Below are positions 47,070 through 58,021 of a stretch of DNA of 64,000 nt, in pieces. The notes under the pieces are model-generated. The model ran no database searches. It saw only the letters and a list, made by a program, of their open reading frames with translations, and was not told where the DNA came from. This DNA is from Dermanyssus gallinae (taxonomy: Eukaryota; Arthropoda; Arachnida; Mesostigmata; Dermanyssidae): the NCBI GenBank assembly GCA_003439945.1, contig QVRM01002079.1:24309-88308 (forward strand), written 5' to 3'. The number at the start of each line of letters is the position of its first letter. The stretch's first letter is position 1. The position numbers and the translations under genes are program-made.

Positions 47070-48570
47070 TTCATTAATTCTATACGGTTGTATTGTGTTA
47101 GAAGCGTTATTGTTATATTTGACTGCTATCAGGAATTGCAACGCTGGTTTGTTGACAAATGCATGCTTGCAGGGCGCAATTACACGTGTGGAGCCTCGAT
47201 CTGTTGAGTTAAGCAAGCCACTGGTACAAGAAAAGGGCAACGGCCTTATTATCAGGATGTGATGCCGAGCTGGCCGATTTATTTAATCGCCTACGCAAAA
47301 TGCTCTCATCAGAATGCTAGCGTGGTCTAGTGGTGGCTAGGAAACGTGGTCGACTGAGAACGTGCATATAGTTGTCGAGAGCTTTTACTACTGTCGCGCA
47401 TGTATGTTGGAAGTATCAAACGGCCGCAATAGGAAGACATATCGATTTTGGAGGCGTTACATTAGCAGTTATTTGAGAGTGCGCAGTCATTACAGTAAGA
47501 TCATATAATATCCTAAGCATAATTATCATCCATAAGGCCCATAGGAAGTCACTGGGCATTTTGCAGACGCCCTCTGCATGCAGTACTGTTGATATGTTGC
47601 AGACGCCGTTGCAACATACGGTGGCAATACACAAATACACAAAAATAATACGCGGCATACACAAAAGTGGCACCATATCGCAGTAGCGATATGGTGCCAC
47701 TTTTGTTAAGCCGCGTCTTGATTTCGGTTCCAACCCTATGCAGACTTGGCAACGTAATTCTAAAAACTTTTTGGGGACAAAACAAATTCGCAGATTTTTT
47801 TGTAGATGGTGCCGAGTTAAATGTACAGCACACCTAGGCAATGCCGATGTGAGTTGATAAGGCAATAGCTCGGTCTCGCCTTTCTATGTCGTTCACACTA
47901 TTTGCGTGGTATGATTACAATACAAACACATATGAACTACATTCGTAAATGATTTAAATACACATTTTGGAGTACCAACGAGCTAGCTAATGTAAGAGAT
48001 ACGGCACTCGAGCCAGGACACATTGGCTGCATCAAAAATTATTTAGGGGGGTCTGTCCGAATTCTCTGCAAGCTCGGCCTCGATTGGCATTGTTAAGGGA
48101 ATCGTATTTGGCAATTAAAACATTGCCTCAAATATCGGTTACGCAGTACTTCCAAAGGAAGCCCTTGCAATGTACGACCGCTATTGAGCGTCGAGAGCAA
48201 GCGTTTGCTGTTGCTTTATGGCGAACAATTTTTTGGCAATTATTTTCTAACGATATAACTTGCGCATTGTCGAGAAGGCATGCCGAACTTCATCATTAGT
48301 CCTGTACATAAACAAAAGGTCCAGATCTTCTCTATGAATCTCCTTCACTCTAGATCAACCCAAGAACTCAATTGCCGGTTAATAAAGCCGTAAGATCCTT
48401 AAGCTGCAGCTACGACTGCCGATGAAACACGCTCTGTAAGTTCATTTAAGGAATGCGTTTGTAACTATTCTGGGCTCCAGGTAATTATATAGGCACATAT
48501 CCATAATCATAGCTGGCACAAAACACCAATATTTATTCGTTCAGACATACCTCGCCTGGGGGTAGTAGTT
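47070..48570. other. Non-coding stretch with one perfect hairpin
   Basis: A 149-codon minus frame at 47416-47865 spans the hairpin at 47650-47716 and has no recognisable domain; a 71-codon plus frame at 48084-48299 likewise. No gene is called. Confidence 0.35.
47650..47716. repeat. Perfect 21-bp stem, 4-nt loop hairpin with outer 7-bp stem
   Basis: Bases 47661-47681 are exactly complementary to 47686-47706 around an AGTA loop. After a small internal loop (ATAC opposite TAA) a second stem pairs ACGCGGC at 47650-47656 with 47710-47716. The total is 67 nt. Its size resembles a small hairpin RNA precursor, but perfect pairing also fits a template-switch inverted duplication. Confidence 0.9.
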
Positions 48571-48589
48571 GGGAATCTTTCTACGGAAA

Positions 48590-49190
48590 TGCTAATACAA
48601 TTATGTACAAGCTTATTGAAATCAGTGACTTGCATTTTGTACTAGAACTTCCAACAACACCCTCGTTGGTTAAAAGACAACGTAAATATATTGATAGTGG
48701 ATGATTCCGGACAAGGTTGTGCTCCTTCGAAGTTTGGACCACCAAAGTCCAAATAGAGGATCGGCATTTGGGGGTCGCTGCAGATCCACAAAGAGTACTC
48801 ATTAAGGAGTTCCGTCAAAGCAGCTATCCGTGGACCCGGTGCATCTAACCAACAAATCAAATCTGCCGCAAAAATAGTAGGCTGCTGTTGCAGAGCTTTG
48901 AAAAATGCGGTATTTACTGAGAATACTTATTGATTAAGTTTTGCCGAGGGACTGTTGCTCTTTCTGCTGCACATTTCGACAATTTTAAAGTCCGATGTTT
49001 CTATTGTGACGCCATGATCTTCAGCTGGTTTTCTGTCAAAAAGTTCTGAAGACGAGGATCTATGAAGACAGCTGACATGTTCCGCTGATGTCTCCATCTC
49101 TTTTTGGGCAGATAATAAGTAATGGTGGTTATAGAATCCTGGAATGTCAGTTATTTCCGTAGCACGTGTTTCTGTCAACACGACTGCGTT
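48590..49190 (-). pseudogene. LINE endonuclease-domain relic
   Basis: Minus strand, two frames: VLTETRATEITDIPGFYNH (family: xLTETxxxxxxxIPGY), GVTIETSDFKIVEM, then a GDFN-position segment ICWLDAPGPRIAALTELLNE with YSLWICSDPQMPI, and a DEG-like end. The order and spacing fit an APE-type endonuclease of a LINE. The catalytic Asn-rich block is degraded and two frameshifts are needed. No reverse transcriptase follows. Confidence 0.5.
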
Positions 49191-49199
49191 TACGCCGCG

Positions 49200-50013
49200 T
49201 AGTCTATTTGAGTAATAGGCAGTGTGTTACTGATTTGAAATCTTTTTCCTTCTACTGGGTAAGGTGAAGAGCCGCTCGGTCACAAGGGGAGCCCTGGAAA
49301 GCTTGATCTGGAAGGATCCGTCTTGTATCCGCCAGGTCACCCATGCGTACTCGTTCTCTCAAGCCAATGTCTTGTACGGGTCTTGTTGCCCAGCAGAACA
49401 GCTTCTACTCAGGTTTACTCAGGACCATTGTAAACCACCACTGTCAACACAGTGCCCGATATATGAGCTTCGAATCCAAAAAATTAGCCATACTGCTACG
49501 CCGGCGAAATAAATAATGGCTTCATAATAGTGATTACCGTAAAATACAAATTGAAACAATGTTTATATAAAACGGTGTGTACACTAACATTATTATTATT
49601 ATCTAAACATACTATTATATAAATATGTGTATACACCATTACTACGATTACTACTATTAAATTACATCTATCTGAGTGCGTATACAACAGGTCTTATTAG
49701 ACAATTCAAGCTGATTGTTTTGTTTTTGCGGCCAGTCGCCACGTCTGATATTGGGCATGAAATCGAAGGCGAACGAAGGCGCCGTTATTCATGTGACAGA
49801 TCTGTCATTCGCTTGGTGTGACTGGAGCCCCTGTAGCTGCCACTGTCGCTAGCAGCACTATTATCACTACTGGACCTCCCTGCCCCCACCGGCGCTCCGT
49901 GTTAACCACTCGTTGTGTTCCGATTAAATCATATCGAAGATATTTGCTTTACCACTATTATCATCATTACTTTTGTTATAGTAAAGGGCAGACAAGAACC
50001 CAAATATATATAC

Positions 50014-50087
<74 letters not shown>

Positions 50088-50200
50088 ATAAAGGCCAAAA
50101 GGGTCGGTGTGACAGCAACAGCAGCAAAAGTGACCAGCAAAAAGGGCTGCTTTGTTGCCAGCAACGTGCTCGCATTCACGCTGACTGTAGCGTTTGCACA
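49200..50200. other. Region upstream of the first glycine-rich gene
   Basis: No gene supported. A (TA)n tract lies at about 50019-50080, 135 bases upstream of the TATA box of the gene at 50284. Confidence 0.4.
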
Positions 50201-50214
50201 ACAAAATCGCTCTG

Positions 50215-50221
50215 TATAAAA
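50215..50221 (+). promoter_or_regulatory. TATA box of the first glycine-rich gene
   Basis: TATAAAA, 69 bases before the ATG. An initiator-like CCAGTT follows about 30 bases downstream (near 50243). Confidence 0.75.
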
Positions 50222-50283
50222 GTCTGCTCACGGGTTATCGAACCAGTTGTCGGAACTATCGTGTTGCCTTTCCAACGACGATC

Positions 50284-50619
50284 ATGAAGTGTTTTGGCGT
50301 TCTCGCATTTGTTGCTACTGTGAGCGGCCTGGCGAGCGCTGGCGGTCTCGGAGGCCATGGAGGTGGGCATCGAGCTGGATTGCTAGATCATCATATCATA
50401 GCTAGTCATTACCTAGATAGCTAGTTTATTATTAGCCAGATATATTGGTATTTAATCGGCCAATACTGTTAATCAGAGAGGCCGCGATCAAGAAGAAGTG
50501 AAACAAACCAATACACACTCCCAGCATACAGGGAAAAACGGATGCCTAGCAGTGCCTAAACATGCGCATCATTTTCATCTTATATATCTTATTGTAACGA
50601 CCTACCTTTAAATGATTCT

Positions 50620-50661
<42 letters not shown>

Positions 50662-51161
50662 TGCCTGACGAGCTCTGTCTTTACATTGCAGGTGGATTCG
50701 GCGGTCATTATGGCGGCGGTAGTCACGGCGCCGTTCTCGTAGGGAAGAGCTTCGGCCACGCGGGCGGCTACGGCCACGGAGGAGGACTGAGCCATTACGG
50801 AGGGCACAGTCTCGGAGGATTCGGCGGTCACGGAGGATCCAGTCACGGAGAAGGATTGAGCCATTACGGAGGGCACAGCCTTGGAGGATTCGGTGGTCAC
50901 GGAGGAGGTCTGGGCCACTACGGGCAGCACAGCTTCGGAGATTTCGGTGGTCACGGAGGAGGATTGGGCCACTACGGAGGGCACAGCCTCGGAGGATTCG
51001 GCGGTCACGGAGGAGGATTCAGTCACGGAAGATTCGGTGGTCACGGAGGATACGGTCACGGAGGCAAGAGCGTCAGCTACGTTTCTGTTAAAAGCGGCCA
51101 TGGTGGTGGCAGCAGCTACGGTGGTGGACACCAGGCAGGAGGCTACGGCAAAGGGTGGTAA
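50284..51161 (+). CDS. Glycine/histidine-rich secreted protein, 182 residues
   Basis: Exon 1 is 50284-50362 (79 nt), the intron 50363-50691 (GTGGGC donor, TTACATTGCAG acceptor, phase 1), and exon 2 50692-51161. Residues 1 to about 19 are a signal peptide (MKCFGVLAFVATVSGLASA). The rest is Gly/His/Tyr/Ser-rich, with four repeats of the type LSHYGGHSLGGFGGHGG, a GAVLVGKSFG block near the exon-2 start, a KSVSYVSVKSGHGG block and an aromatic end GGYGKGW. Family knowledge: such proteins are structural components of arthropod cuticle or of mite/tick secretions. A TATA box lies 69 bases upstream and an AATAAA 188 bases after the stop. The intron contains a (TA)n tract. Its paralogue is at 61629-62343. 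Confidence 0.9.
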
Positions 51162-51348
51162 TCTGTGGTAAGGGCGCCTCTATGCCTCTACACAAATAGA
51201 TAGGTTCATTTGTACATACATAGGTGTATACAGACATGTATGCCAACTAATTATTGTCAATACGACAGCGACAACGCATTGTCCACGCCATCTATATGTG
51301 GGGTTACTTTGTGTCGACTCGACAACGGGAAGGACGAGCACATCATCA

Positions 51349-51354
51349 AATAAA
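51349..51354 (+). promoter_or_regulatory. Poly(A) signal of the first glycine-rich gene
   Basis: AATAAA within AAATAAAAGTCGTC. The paralogue has the same AATAAAAGTC context. Confidence 0.75.
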
Positions 51355-51359
51355 AGTCG

Positions 51360-51840
51360 TCTTACGTCTTATTTCGTGAGGGCGCATATTGCCAATGAGA
51401 TATAGTACAGTCTTCAATTATAGTATACGCCTACATACATGCTAGCGTTCATAATGGAGGACTATTTTCTGATATTTGACCGCCAAACATGCAACGTCTT
51501 GAAAGTATTAAAAAGAGCATCAATTACGGCATTGTTGTTGCCACTGGTTTCTTTGCGAATCTTTGGGGTCCGGGACGGCACATATGACTCGTGTTCCATT
51601 CAACACGATAACCAAAAGCCATTCTTACCCGTACCTTTTGTATAAGAATTATTTTGAGGTGGACATGTGGCGCGGCGAGACAAAATTCAGCTGAGGCAAA
51701 ATGTGTGGCTATTGCAGGGAAACGCGCTCAGCTGCCTCGTGTTTGCGGGGCGAATTTAGTTTAGTGCAGTTGTTAGAATGCCGTCGTTGTTGCACACCGC
51801 AATCTCGGAGCCATCCGATGCACTCACTAAAGCCCACCTC
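51360..51840. other. Non-coding stretch
   Basis: No supported gene or repeat. Confidence 0.35.
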
Positions 51841-51844
51841 TAAA

Positions 51845-52035
51845 AAGCCTCCTTTCGGGGCTGACTGTCACCCAAGATTTAACGACCATGGAACTGCTTT
51901 TCGCATTGCTTCATAGGACCCTCATAAATACAAATGTGCAACGGTGGGGCTCGAACCCGCGCACCTGCTATGTGTCTCCTCCGATTGCGAGGCGCAGACG
52001 CATGCCACCGCGCCGCCGGGCTCGACCCGGGCCTA
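51845..52035 (-). repeat. tRNA-derived SINE, minus-strand copy
   Basis: Minus strand: A-box region GCGCGGTGGCATGCGT, B box GGGTTCGAGCCCCACC, then a body with GAAGCAATGCGAAAAGCAG and GTCAGCCCCGAAAGGAGG. It is homologous along its whole length to the plus-strand copy at 52745-52925. Confidence 0.75.
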
Positions 52036-52324
52036 AAAGGCCTGAGAGACTTCTAGTAAGTTGACGGTGAACGACAGCGATCAAGTATCGCCGAGGAGGC
52101 CGATTGGCCGTGGTAGATTATATCGAAATTAGACATCTTGTTCAGATTTCAATTAATAGTTCTGAAAAAACTCAAAAACATTTTAACGCTATGTCAACCA
52201 CATTTTAGACGACATTTTTAATCTAAATTAATCTATCGTCATCGCGTTTTCGTTAATGGATTTCTGAGAAGGATTTCTCCAGCAGAGGTATGTAGCAGCA
52301 GGGCAATGATGACGACCACGTCCA

Positions 52325-52445
52325 ACAAATACAACCAGCAAGGCCAGGGCTCGAACTCGCGATTGTTTTGCTAACCATGGTTGCCATAGCAACGCCCCGT
52401 TTCGAACGCTGCGTTAGTAGCCTAAGCCACCACCGCTACAAAATG
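52325..52445 (-). repeat. Leu/Ser-type tRNA-derived SINE
   Basis: Minus strand: A box GGTGGCTTAGGCTAC, a long variable arm, then B box GAGTTCGAGCCCTGGC. The degenerate copy at 22738-22830 has a similar arrangement. Confidence 0.5.
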
Positions 52446-52744
52446 TTGTATTCGCTTAAGCTTTCGCACATTGCAAATTTAAGTTTTTAAGCGGAATCTC
52501 GTGGATGCCTTTTAAGTGGAGCTAGAATAGGCAACAAGTGGCATATAGGCAAATTTAAGAAGCTTCCTTAAGGTAACACTTGAAAGAAAGACCAGTCTGC
52601 ATGACATTAAAAGGTGTCATTTCCATCAGGCAATTTTCGTATGCATTGTAGTCAATATTCTCGCCCATCTTTCGTATAATGCTATAATTAACAAGCAGCA
52701 ATTCAGAAGGGGTAGAAGTATTACTTGTACAACGAGTACAACAT

Positions 52745-52925
52745 TAAGCATCGACCCCGGTGGCGTGGTGCCTGCGCCTCGCGAGCGGAGGAGACACATA
52801 GGTACGCGGGTTCGAGCCCCACCGTTGCACATTTATATTTTTGGGGGTCCGTCTATGAAGCAATGCGAAAAGCAGTCCTGTGGACGTTAAATCCTGGCTG
52901 GGGGTCAGCCCGAAAGGTGTACAAC
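52745..52925 (+). repeat. tRNA-derived SINE, plus-strand copy
   Basis: A box GGTGGCGTGGTGCC, B box GGGTTCGAGCCCCACC, and the same body as the inverted copy about 0.7 kb upstream. Confidence 0.75.
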
Positions 52926-53292
52926 GTTAAGTACTCTAAATTACATTTTTTGACGCTGTACTAAAGATCACGAATCATTCACGATCATGAATTAAATGTT
53001 GATATATTTGCGAGGTGTCTTGCACGTTGCTCTAGTCTCTCTTATGTTCTAGCTCGCCGTGTATAGCCGTGCGACGCCTAAGATGCCAAATTATTATAAA
53101 TCTGTGAAGGAGTAGCAACCCTCCACAACTCCGCTTTTCGGTGTTAGCGAATGAACGCCAACTGAATCTAGGTTTCTAGTCTATCTAGAACACTTGCGCC
53201 TGGTAGTCTGAAATAAATAAATATATACGGCAGAAATGGAGGCAGCCGTAAATTCGCCAGTTCATTCAAGTCAATATGTAGCGCGCCACTTG

Positions 53293-53842
53293 AGCATCGT
53301 CACGCCAGTTAGACTTGTGGCAGCCAAGTGCCCACTCCATAGGTATTATTGTATTTATTATGGCTTTGATATTAGTTATGACATTATTCAAAACGTGTTT
53401 TCCTAGAACCAAGTATCATTTTTCTATGGTCACGCACTTGTCCGCCGAGCAGTTCAACAAGACGTCGAAATTGGAAATTACTATCCCCGAGGACATGATT
53501 TCCACACGGCTGACGTGCTGTGCTCTTCAGCATACGGTATCTTTTTCAGTTCCCCAACAATTGTTTGATAGCATGTACCTGAACTTGTACGTCACAGAGT
53601 TTTCTTTTTTAGTGCATATCAGGGCTAGACTATGCCTGCGTGCGCAGATCTTTTTAAAGCTATTAACGACGGGCGGAATCCGTCTGCGGGCACATCTATC
53701 AAGCCGGATGATTTCTTTTTTTTTTGTTTTATGTGTGTTGAATGGTAATGCACCATCTCTTTTTATTGAGACATCTGTGCTTCCCGTTTTTCTCTTCGAT
53801 CATGGTCGATTTTTAATCCACTCCGGCATTCACCTTGTTTAA
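53293..53842 (+). CDS. Candidate exon of a membrane protein
   Basis: A frame open from an upstream TGA at about 53290; the first ATG is at 53360. A hydrophobic segment (IGIIVFIMALILVMTLF) is followed by FPRTKYHFSMVTHLSAEQFN and a mixed region (LEITIPEDMISTRLTCC) that looks like ordinary protein. A good donor (CTT|GTACGT) lies at about 53587, after which the frame turns hydrophobic and low-quality, so the exon probably ends there. The family is unknown. It may be a signal-anchored protein. No TATA box was found. Confidence 0.3.
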
Positions 53843-53969
53843 ATTGGGAACCATGAAAACCAAAGATGTGAGGTTAGGGTCCTTGCACAAATTTGCGGTA
53901 AGGAAGAAAATATAGGCGTTAGTCTTGGACACGTTTTAGCTTAGTTTTCCCATCAACGGCGTTCTCATC

Positions 53970-54017
53970 AACATACGCAGTTGTTGAGAACGTCGTTTCT
54001 CATCAACTGCGTATGTT
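53970..54017. repeat. Near-perfect 22-bp hairpin
   Basis: AACATACGCAGTTG at 53970 pairs with CAACTGCGTATGTT ending at 54017, and the inner part pairs with one mismatch and one bulge. A direct repeat of TCTCATCAAC occurs on both sides. Confidence 0.8.
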
Positions 54018-54019
54018 AG

Positions 54020-54640
54020 CAATTTTTCATGCATCCCAATAATCGCAAGCAAGTTTGCTCTTCATTCTAACTAACTTCATTCTAAAAGCGAGCAAAATAA
54101 ACTTAGAGTGACCCATATGTGCGTATGATCGTTGGCCTAGGATGCAATCGTGCTAAGTACAAACCGACGATTCCTGCACTCTAAATATGTACACTTGCAG
54201 ATTTTACAGTTCATTCCTTACAAATGTATATCAATGCTATTTAACATAAACTTTCGTAAAATTGTCGATTCGATTGCCTATTTTGGTAGTCATTACTCGT
54301 TTCGAACTGAAATACGTTAAAAGTAGATCTAAGTTGCTGCTAAGCAATCAGACATTTTCCATTTAATACACCAATTCTCATTAGCATATCATCCCCGACA
54401 CTACCAGACATAGCTTTATTTTCATCAGACAATATAGAAAAAACAAGCCGCAAGTTTTGGTTTTAAGGCATTGCATACTGATTGCAATTATTTATTCGTG
54501 CACTGCTTTTCAACGGCTAAATTGTATAAAGTATCAGTAGAATCAGTAGTAGGCAGTGGCAAGATGAGAACAAAATCCGAACAAAAGATCTGTCTTTATG
54601 CGTGAACTTTTAGAACCTGAGTACGACCGAAAAAGCAGCG
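54020..54640. other. AT-rich non-coding stretch
   Basis: No supported feature. Confidence 0.35.
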
Positions 54641-54644
54641 ATCG

Positions 54645-54899
54645 TTAATAATAATAATATAATAATAATAATATGCAGCGGCGACGGCACGAGCAGCACC
54701 CGCTGCTACACGACAATGTACAGGACCTGTAGACGATAGGGAGAATGAGCCAGAAGGTGAATTTCAACGAGAATTCTGGCAAGTAGCTTCTGATCATTGC
54801 GCTGCCGGATGCACCGAACGTAGTAATACCGGCTAATGGTAGTACAACGAGGACTGCCACCAAGCTATACGCTAGCACACGCATTCGGCGTCTACTCAT
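54645..54899 (-). CDS. Candidate small membrane protein or first exon
   Basis: ATG at 54899 (MSRRRMRVLAYS) followed by a strong hydrophobic helix (LVAVLVVLPLAGI), a polar segment and a second hydrophobic stretch (FTFWLILPIVY). The basic N-terminus before the helix suggests a signal anchor. After IVYR the frame becomes Cys/Arg-rich and then poly-Tyr through a TTA-type repeat, so the true exon probably ends near IVYR at a CTACAG|GTCCTG donor of moderate quality. The family is not recognised. Confidence 0.3.
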   Translation of the reverse strand: MSRRRMRVLAYSLVAVLVVLPLAGITTFGASGSAMIRSYLPEFSLKFTFWLILPIVYRSCTLSCSSGCCSCRRRCILLLLYYYY

Positions 54900-54911
54900 T
54901 CTACGAGCCAA

Positions 54912-56030
54912 CTACAAGTTGAATGGCGTCCATTCTAGTCGCCTCCCGGTTGAATCAATTTTGAGCGATTTAAACCTAAGCATTGTGACTGCTGCGCGTA
55001 CTGTTGCGACGACAGTACTACTACAGTATTCTATTCACTAACACTAACCACTTTTCGACATACTGCACCAGTAGAAAAATTCGCGTAAAAACACAACTTG
55101 CATACACGAAAGCGTCGCTAAAACAGTAGACAAGCTTGCGTGCTGTGAGTTGCGAAGTGGTCAACGTAAACACACACATAGTTCAAACCCAATGTGAAAA
55201 CTTAAGTAGAACACATATTATATAGTATAGCAGTATGATGCTGAGCAGAACACGTTGAAATGTTCACTATGTTATGCATTATAAAGACGGTACACTATGC
55301 AGTCTATTTGATTAAAAAGTCTTTTGGATTGTCAGATAAGCATCGTTTTTGTATGTGTCCCTTTCCGTGGCTCCCCAAGCAGATGGAGTATTGGGAAAAT
55401 TGAGACGCTATTGAAAACGAAAAGAAAAATGTATTAGTGTGCCGCTGCAAAACATGTTGGCTAAAGGATAAAATATAGTGCAGGTCCACCTATAGCTCGT
55501 TTCAAATTTGAAGTTCGAGCTTAAATTTAAATTGTTAAGAATTCTAAAATTGCAACACTTTCGCAAAACGAAAACGGACTGGGATTGCAAAGACCGTGAA
55601 GACCACGATTGCATCGACTTGAAATTTATGCTTAACGGGACCTTAGGGCATGGAGTGATTTTGGCAAATACGTGTCTATACTCTTCTTAGGGTTCATAAG
55701 CTTACTTCAGCGAGCTTCCATGATCTGTCAACAGAATATGATGTTAGATTGAACACAGTAACGCTTGTGCTTTTTGACAGCACTGTGACACAACTCCTAT
55801 ATCGATGCTCGTAAATCGTAAATGTATTCCATCTCTTCCGACAAAATGTCGCTGGACATACAAGAGGCTGACAAAATACAAGCGAAAAGCTATACACACG
55901 TTCATAAAGTGAATTGCTTGTACAAATCATAAGTAAATTGTGAGCTTCACTTGGTTATTACATGATGTGTACAATAGATAGAGCTTTTAAGAATTATTTG
56001 GCAACTCCAACAATTCTTTTATATAGTTTA
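54912..56030. other. Non-coding stretch
   Basis: No supported gene; short overlapping frames only. Confidence 0.35.
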
Positions 56031-56936
56031 ACTCAGTATTGTGAGAAAGGTCACTTATTGCACTTCTCTGGTCCACAGCTCGGGGTTAGGAAAGAAGTTA
56101 GAAACAATACAAAGAGAAATGTTAAGATTTGCATTGGGTTGCCGTTTTAATTGCGCTAGGGAATTTCTTGAGGGCGAAGGAGGAATGTCAAAATTTATAC
56201 AAAGGGAAGTACAAAGTAAGCTAAGATTTAGTGTTAGGATTAAAAGTGTCACAAATAAAATATGGGTTAAACAGATGCAGCTGGTAAAGACGGCACTAAA
56301 GATGAAAACGAAGTGGGATCGCAGAGTAGAATTTGCAGCTAGTGAGATTGGGTAGTATATAGTCAGCAATGGGCCAGAGCGGGAATATCGGAGAAGATGG
56401 TGAAATTGAGGGTGAACAAGTCATATACAGGCAAATGGAAATTGGCGATGGGTTCCAGATCGAGTTTGGCAAGTATATATGGAAAGGAAAAGACGGAAAG
56501 GGGCGGGGTAGAATGGGTATACGATAATTCAAGAGCGAGCGGGCTATTGGCAGATGCCAGGGCAGGGATGTTGGATACAAGGATACAAAGAGCTAAATAT
56601 ATGGAGGGACAATATACAGAATGTCGAGCATATGGGCTAGGGCATGAGTCAATTGAGCATATTGTTAAAGAATGTACAGCCCTAGGGGGAAGCAGAGATA
56701 TAGAGCTGTCGGATGCCCTAGCTCTAGGACCAAACGTTAGAAAGGACCTGGTCGATATTACAAAGAAGAGGCTGTCCCAATGGAAAGCAAATACTCAGTA
56801 GGTATGGAAGTGTACATTGATTATTCAGATGCATAGGTAACATATATGCTGCCGCTCTAAGCGCCCCTGATAAAAAAGGGTGACATGTGTATTTAGGTAT
56901 GCATGCCAAGCGAATAATAAATCAATCAATCAATCA
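56030..56936 (+). mobile_element. LINE 3' end with (ATCA)n tail
   Basis: Two adjacent plus-strand frames (about 56041-56355 and 56397-56801) carry the C-terminal part of a LINE ORF2: ETIQREMLRFALGCRFNCAREF, LEGEGGMSKFIQREV, then CRAYGLGHESIEHIVKEC, a Cys-His-Cys knuckle-like segment. One frameshift or short interruption at about 56355 separates them. A 3' UTR of about 110 bases ends in AATAAATCAATCAATCAATC at 56936, a microsatellite-type LINE tail. The reverse transcriptase is absent, so the copy is 5'-truncated. Confidence 0.65.
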
Positions 56937-56939
56937 ATT

Positions 56940-58020
56940 GCAGATATGCAACATTTGACAATTAGAACGATATTTAATTGGAAAATACGCATAGCTGTTG
57001 TAGCATCAATGTTGCACAGTTCACCTAGCACTGCCGGTGCGTCCCGCCGTCTTTGCTAGTACTTGCTCAAATGCCTGTTGAGAGATGTGCGTGGGGTCAA
57101 TATCACACTTAAGTAGTGGAAGACGCTAACCATTAACACCAGGAATGTGCATTGATTTGGATCTCATAAGGGTTTTGGGAAGTTACAGAGACCTTCCTCA
57201 TAAGGGCCTTGCAAAAGTTACGCAGGCCTATCGGCATTTGGAAATATTACAGAAACCTATCCCGAAAGGGATTTGGCGCCAAATGTTATTTAACTTCTAC
57301 GTGCAGTTTCAACGGTGGATAGCTAAGTGGTCTTCTTAAAGGCCTTTAAGTGGTTTTTAGGGCAGTTTTAGGATAAATAAAATTTGAAAAGTAATTTTTT
57401 TGCCGAGTACTAGATCCCAAAGTTTGCTGTACAAATTCTGGAAGATGCTATATTAGGTCTTCCAAACACACAGTTTTGCATGCAATAAATCGTTTGCTGA
57501 GAAACAAAAGCTGGTCGCTAAATACCTATTTCTTAGGCAAAAGCTTAATGCGTTTTAACACATGATCATCCATCATTCTGTTTTATACTGAAGTGTGAAG
57601 CAAACGCGTTTATGTCTTCGTCTGAAGTGATACTGTCGCTCTGTATCTAATTGCGACAATTTATATTTTACGAAAAACCTCTGGTATCTTTACGACTCTG
57701 TCCATATCGTGTAGACACTTTAGAAACAACAATGGAGGCAAATATCGTGTGACCAACAGAAGTTTATACCGTATTCCTGGTCTTGGTTGTTACTTTACTT
57801 CACCTTTGCCTGTCACGATAGTCTGTAGAAAACAATTTGCACGGTCAGCGCTATTGGTAATTTGTTTCTACTCTTTGCAGTTAACGCAGCAGGCTTGCCT
57901 CCAGGCTCTCTGTATATATAAAATATAATACAACACACTTTGCGACTAACGGATAGGGGTATATAAAATCTAACTTAACACCTGTGTTATATATATTTAT
58001 TTATATGTATATATATATAC
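56940..58020. other. Non-coding; weak internal repeat
   Basis: At about 57160-57290 three imperfect ~45-base repeats share a CTCATAAGGG, GTTACAGAGACC pattern. No gene is supported. A TA-rich run at about 58005-58020 touches the third fold-back element. Confidence 0.35.
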
Positions 58021-58021
58021 A

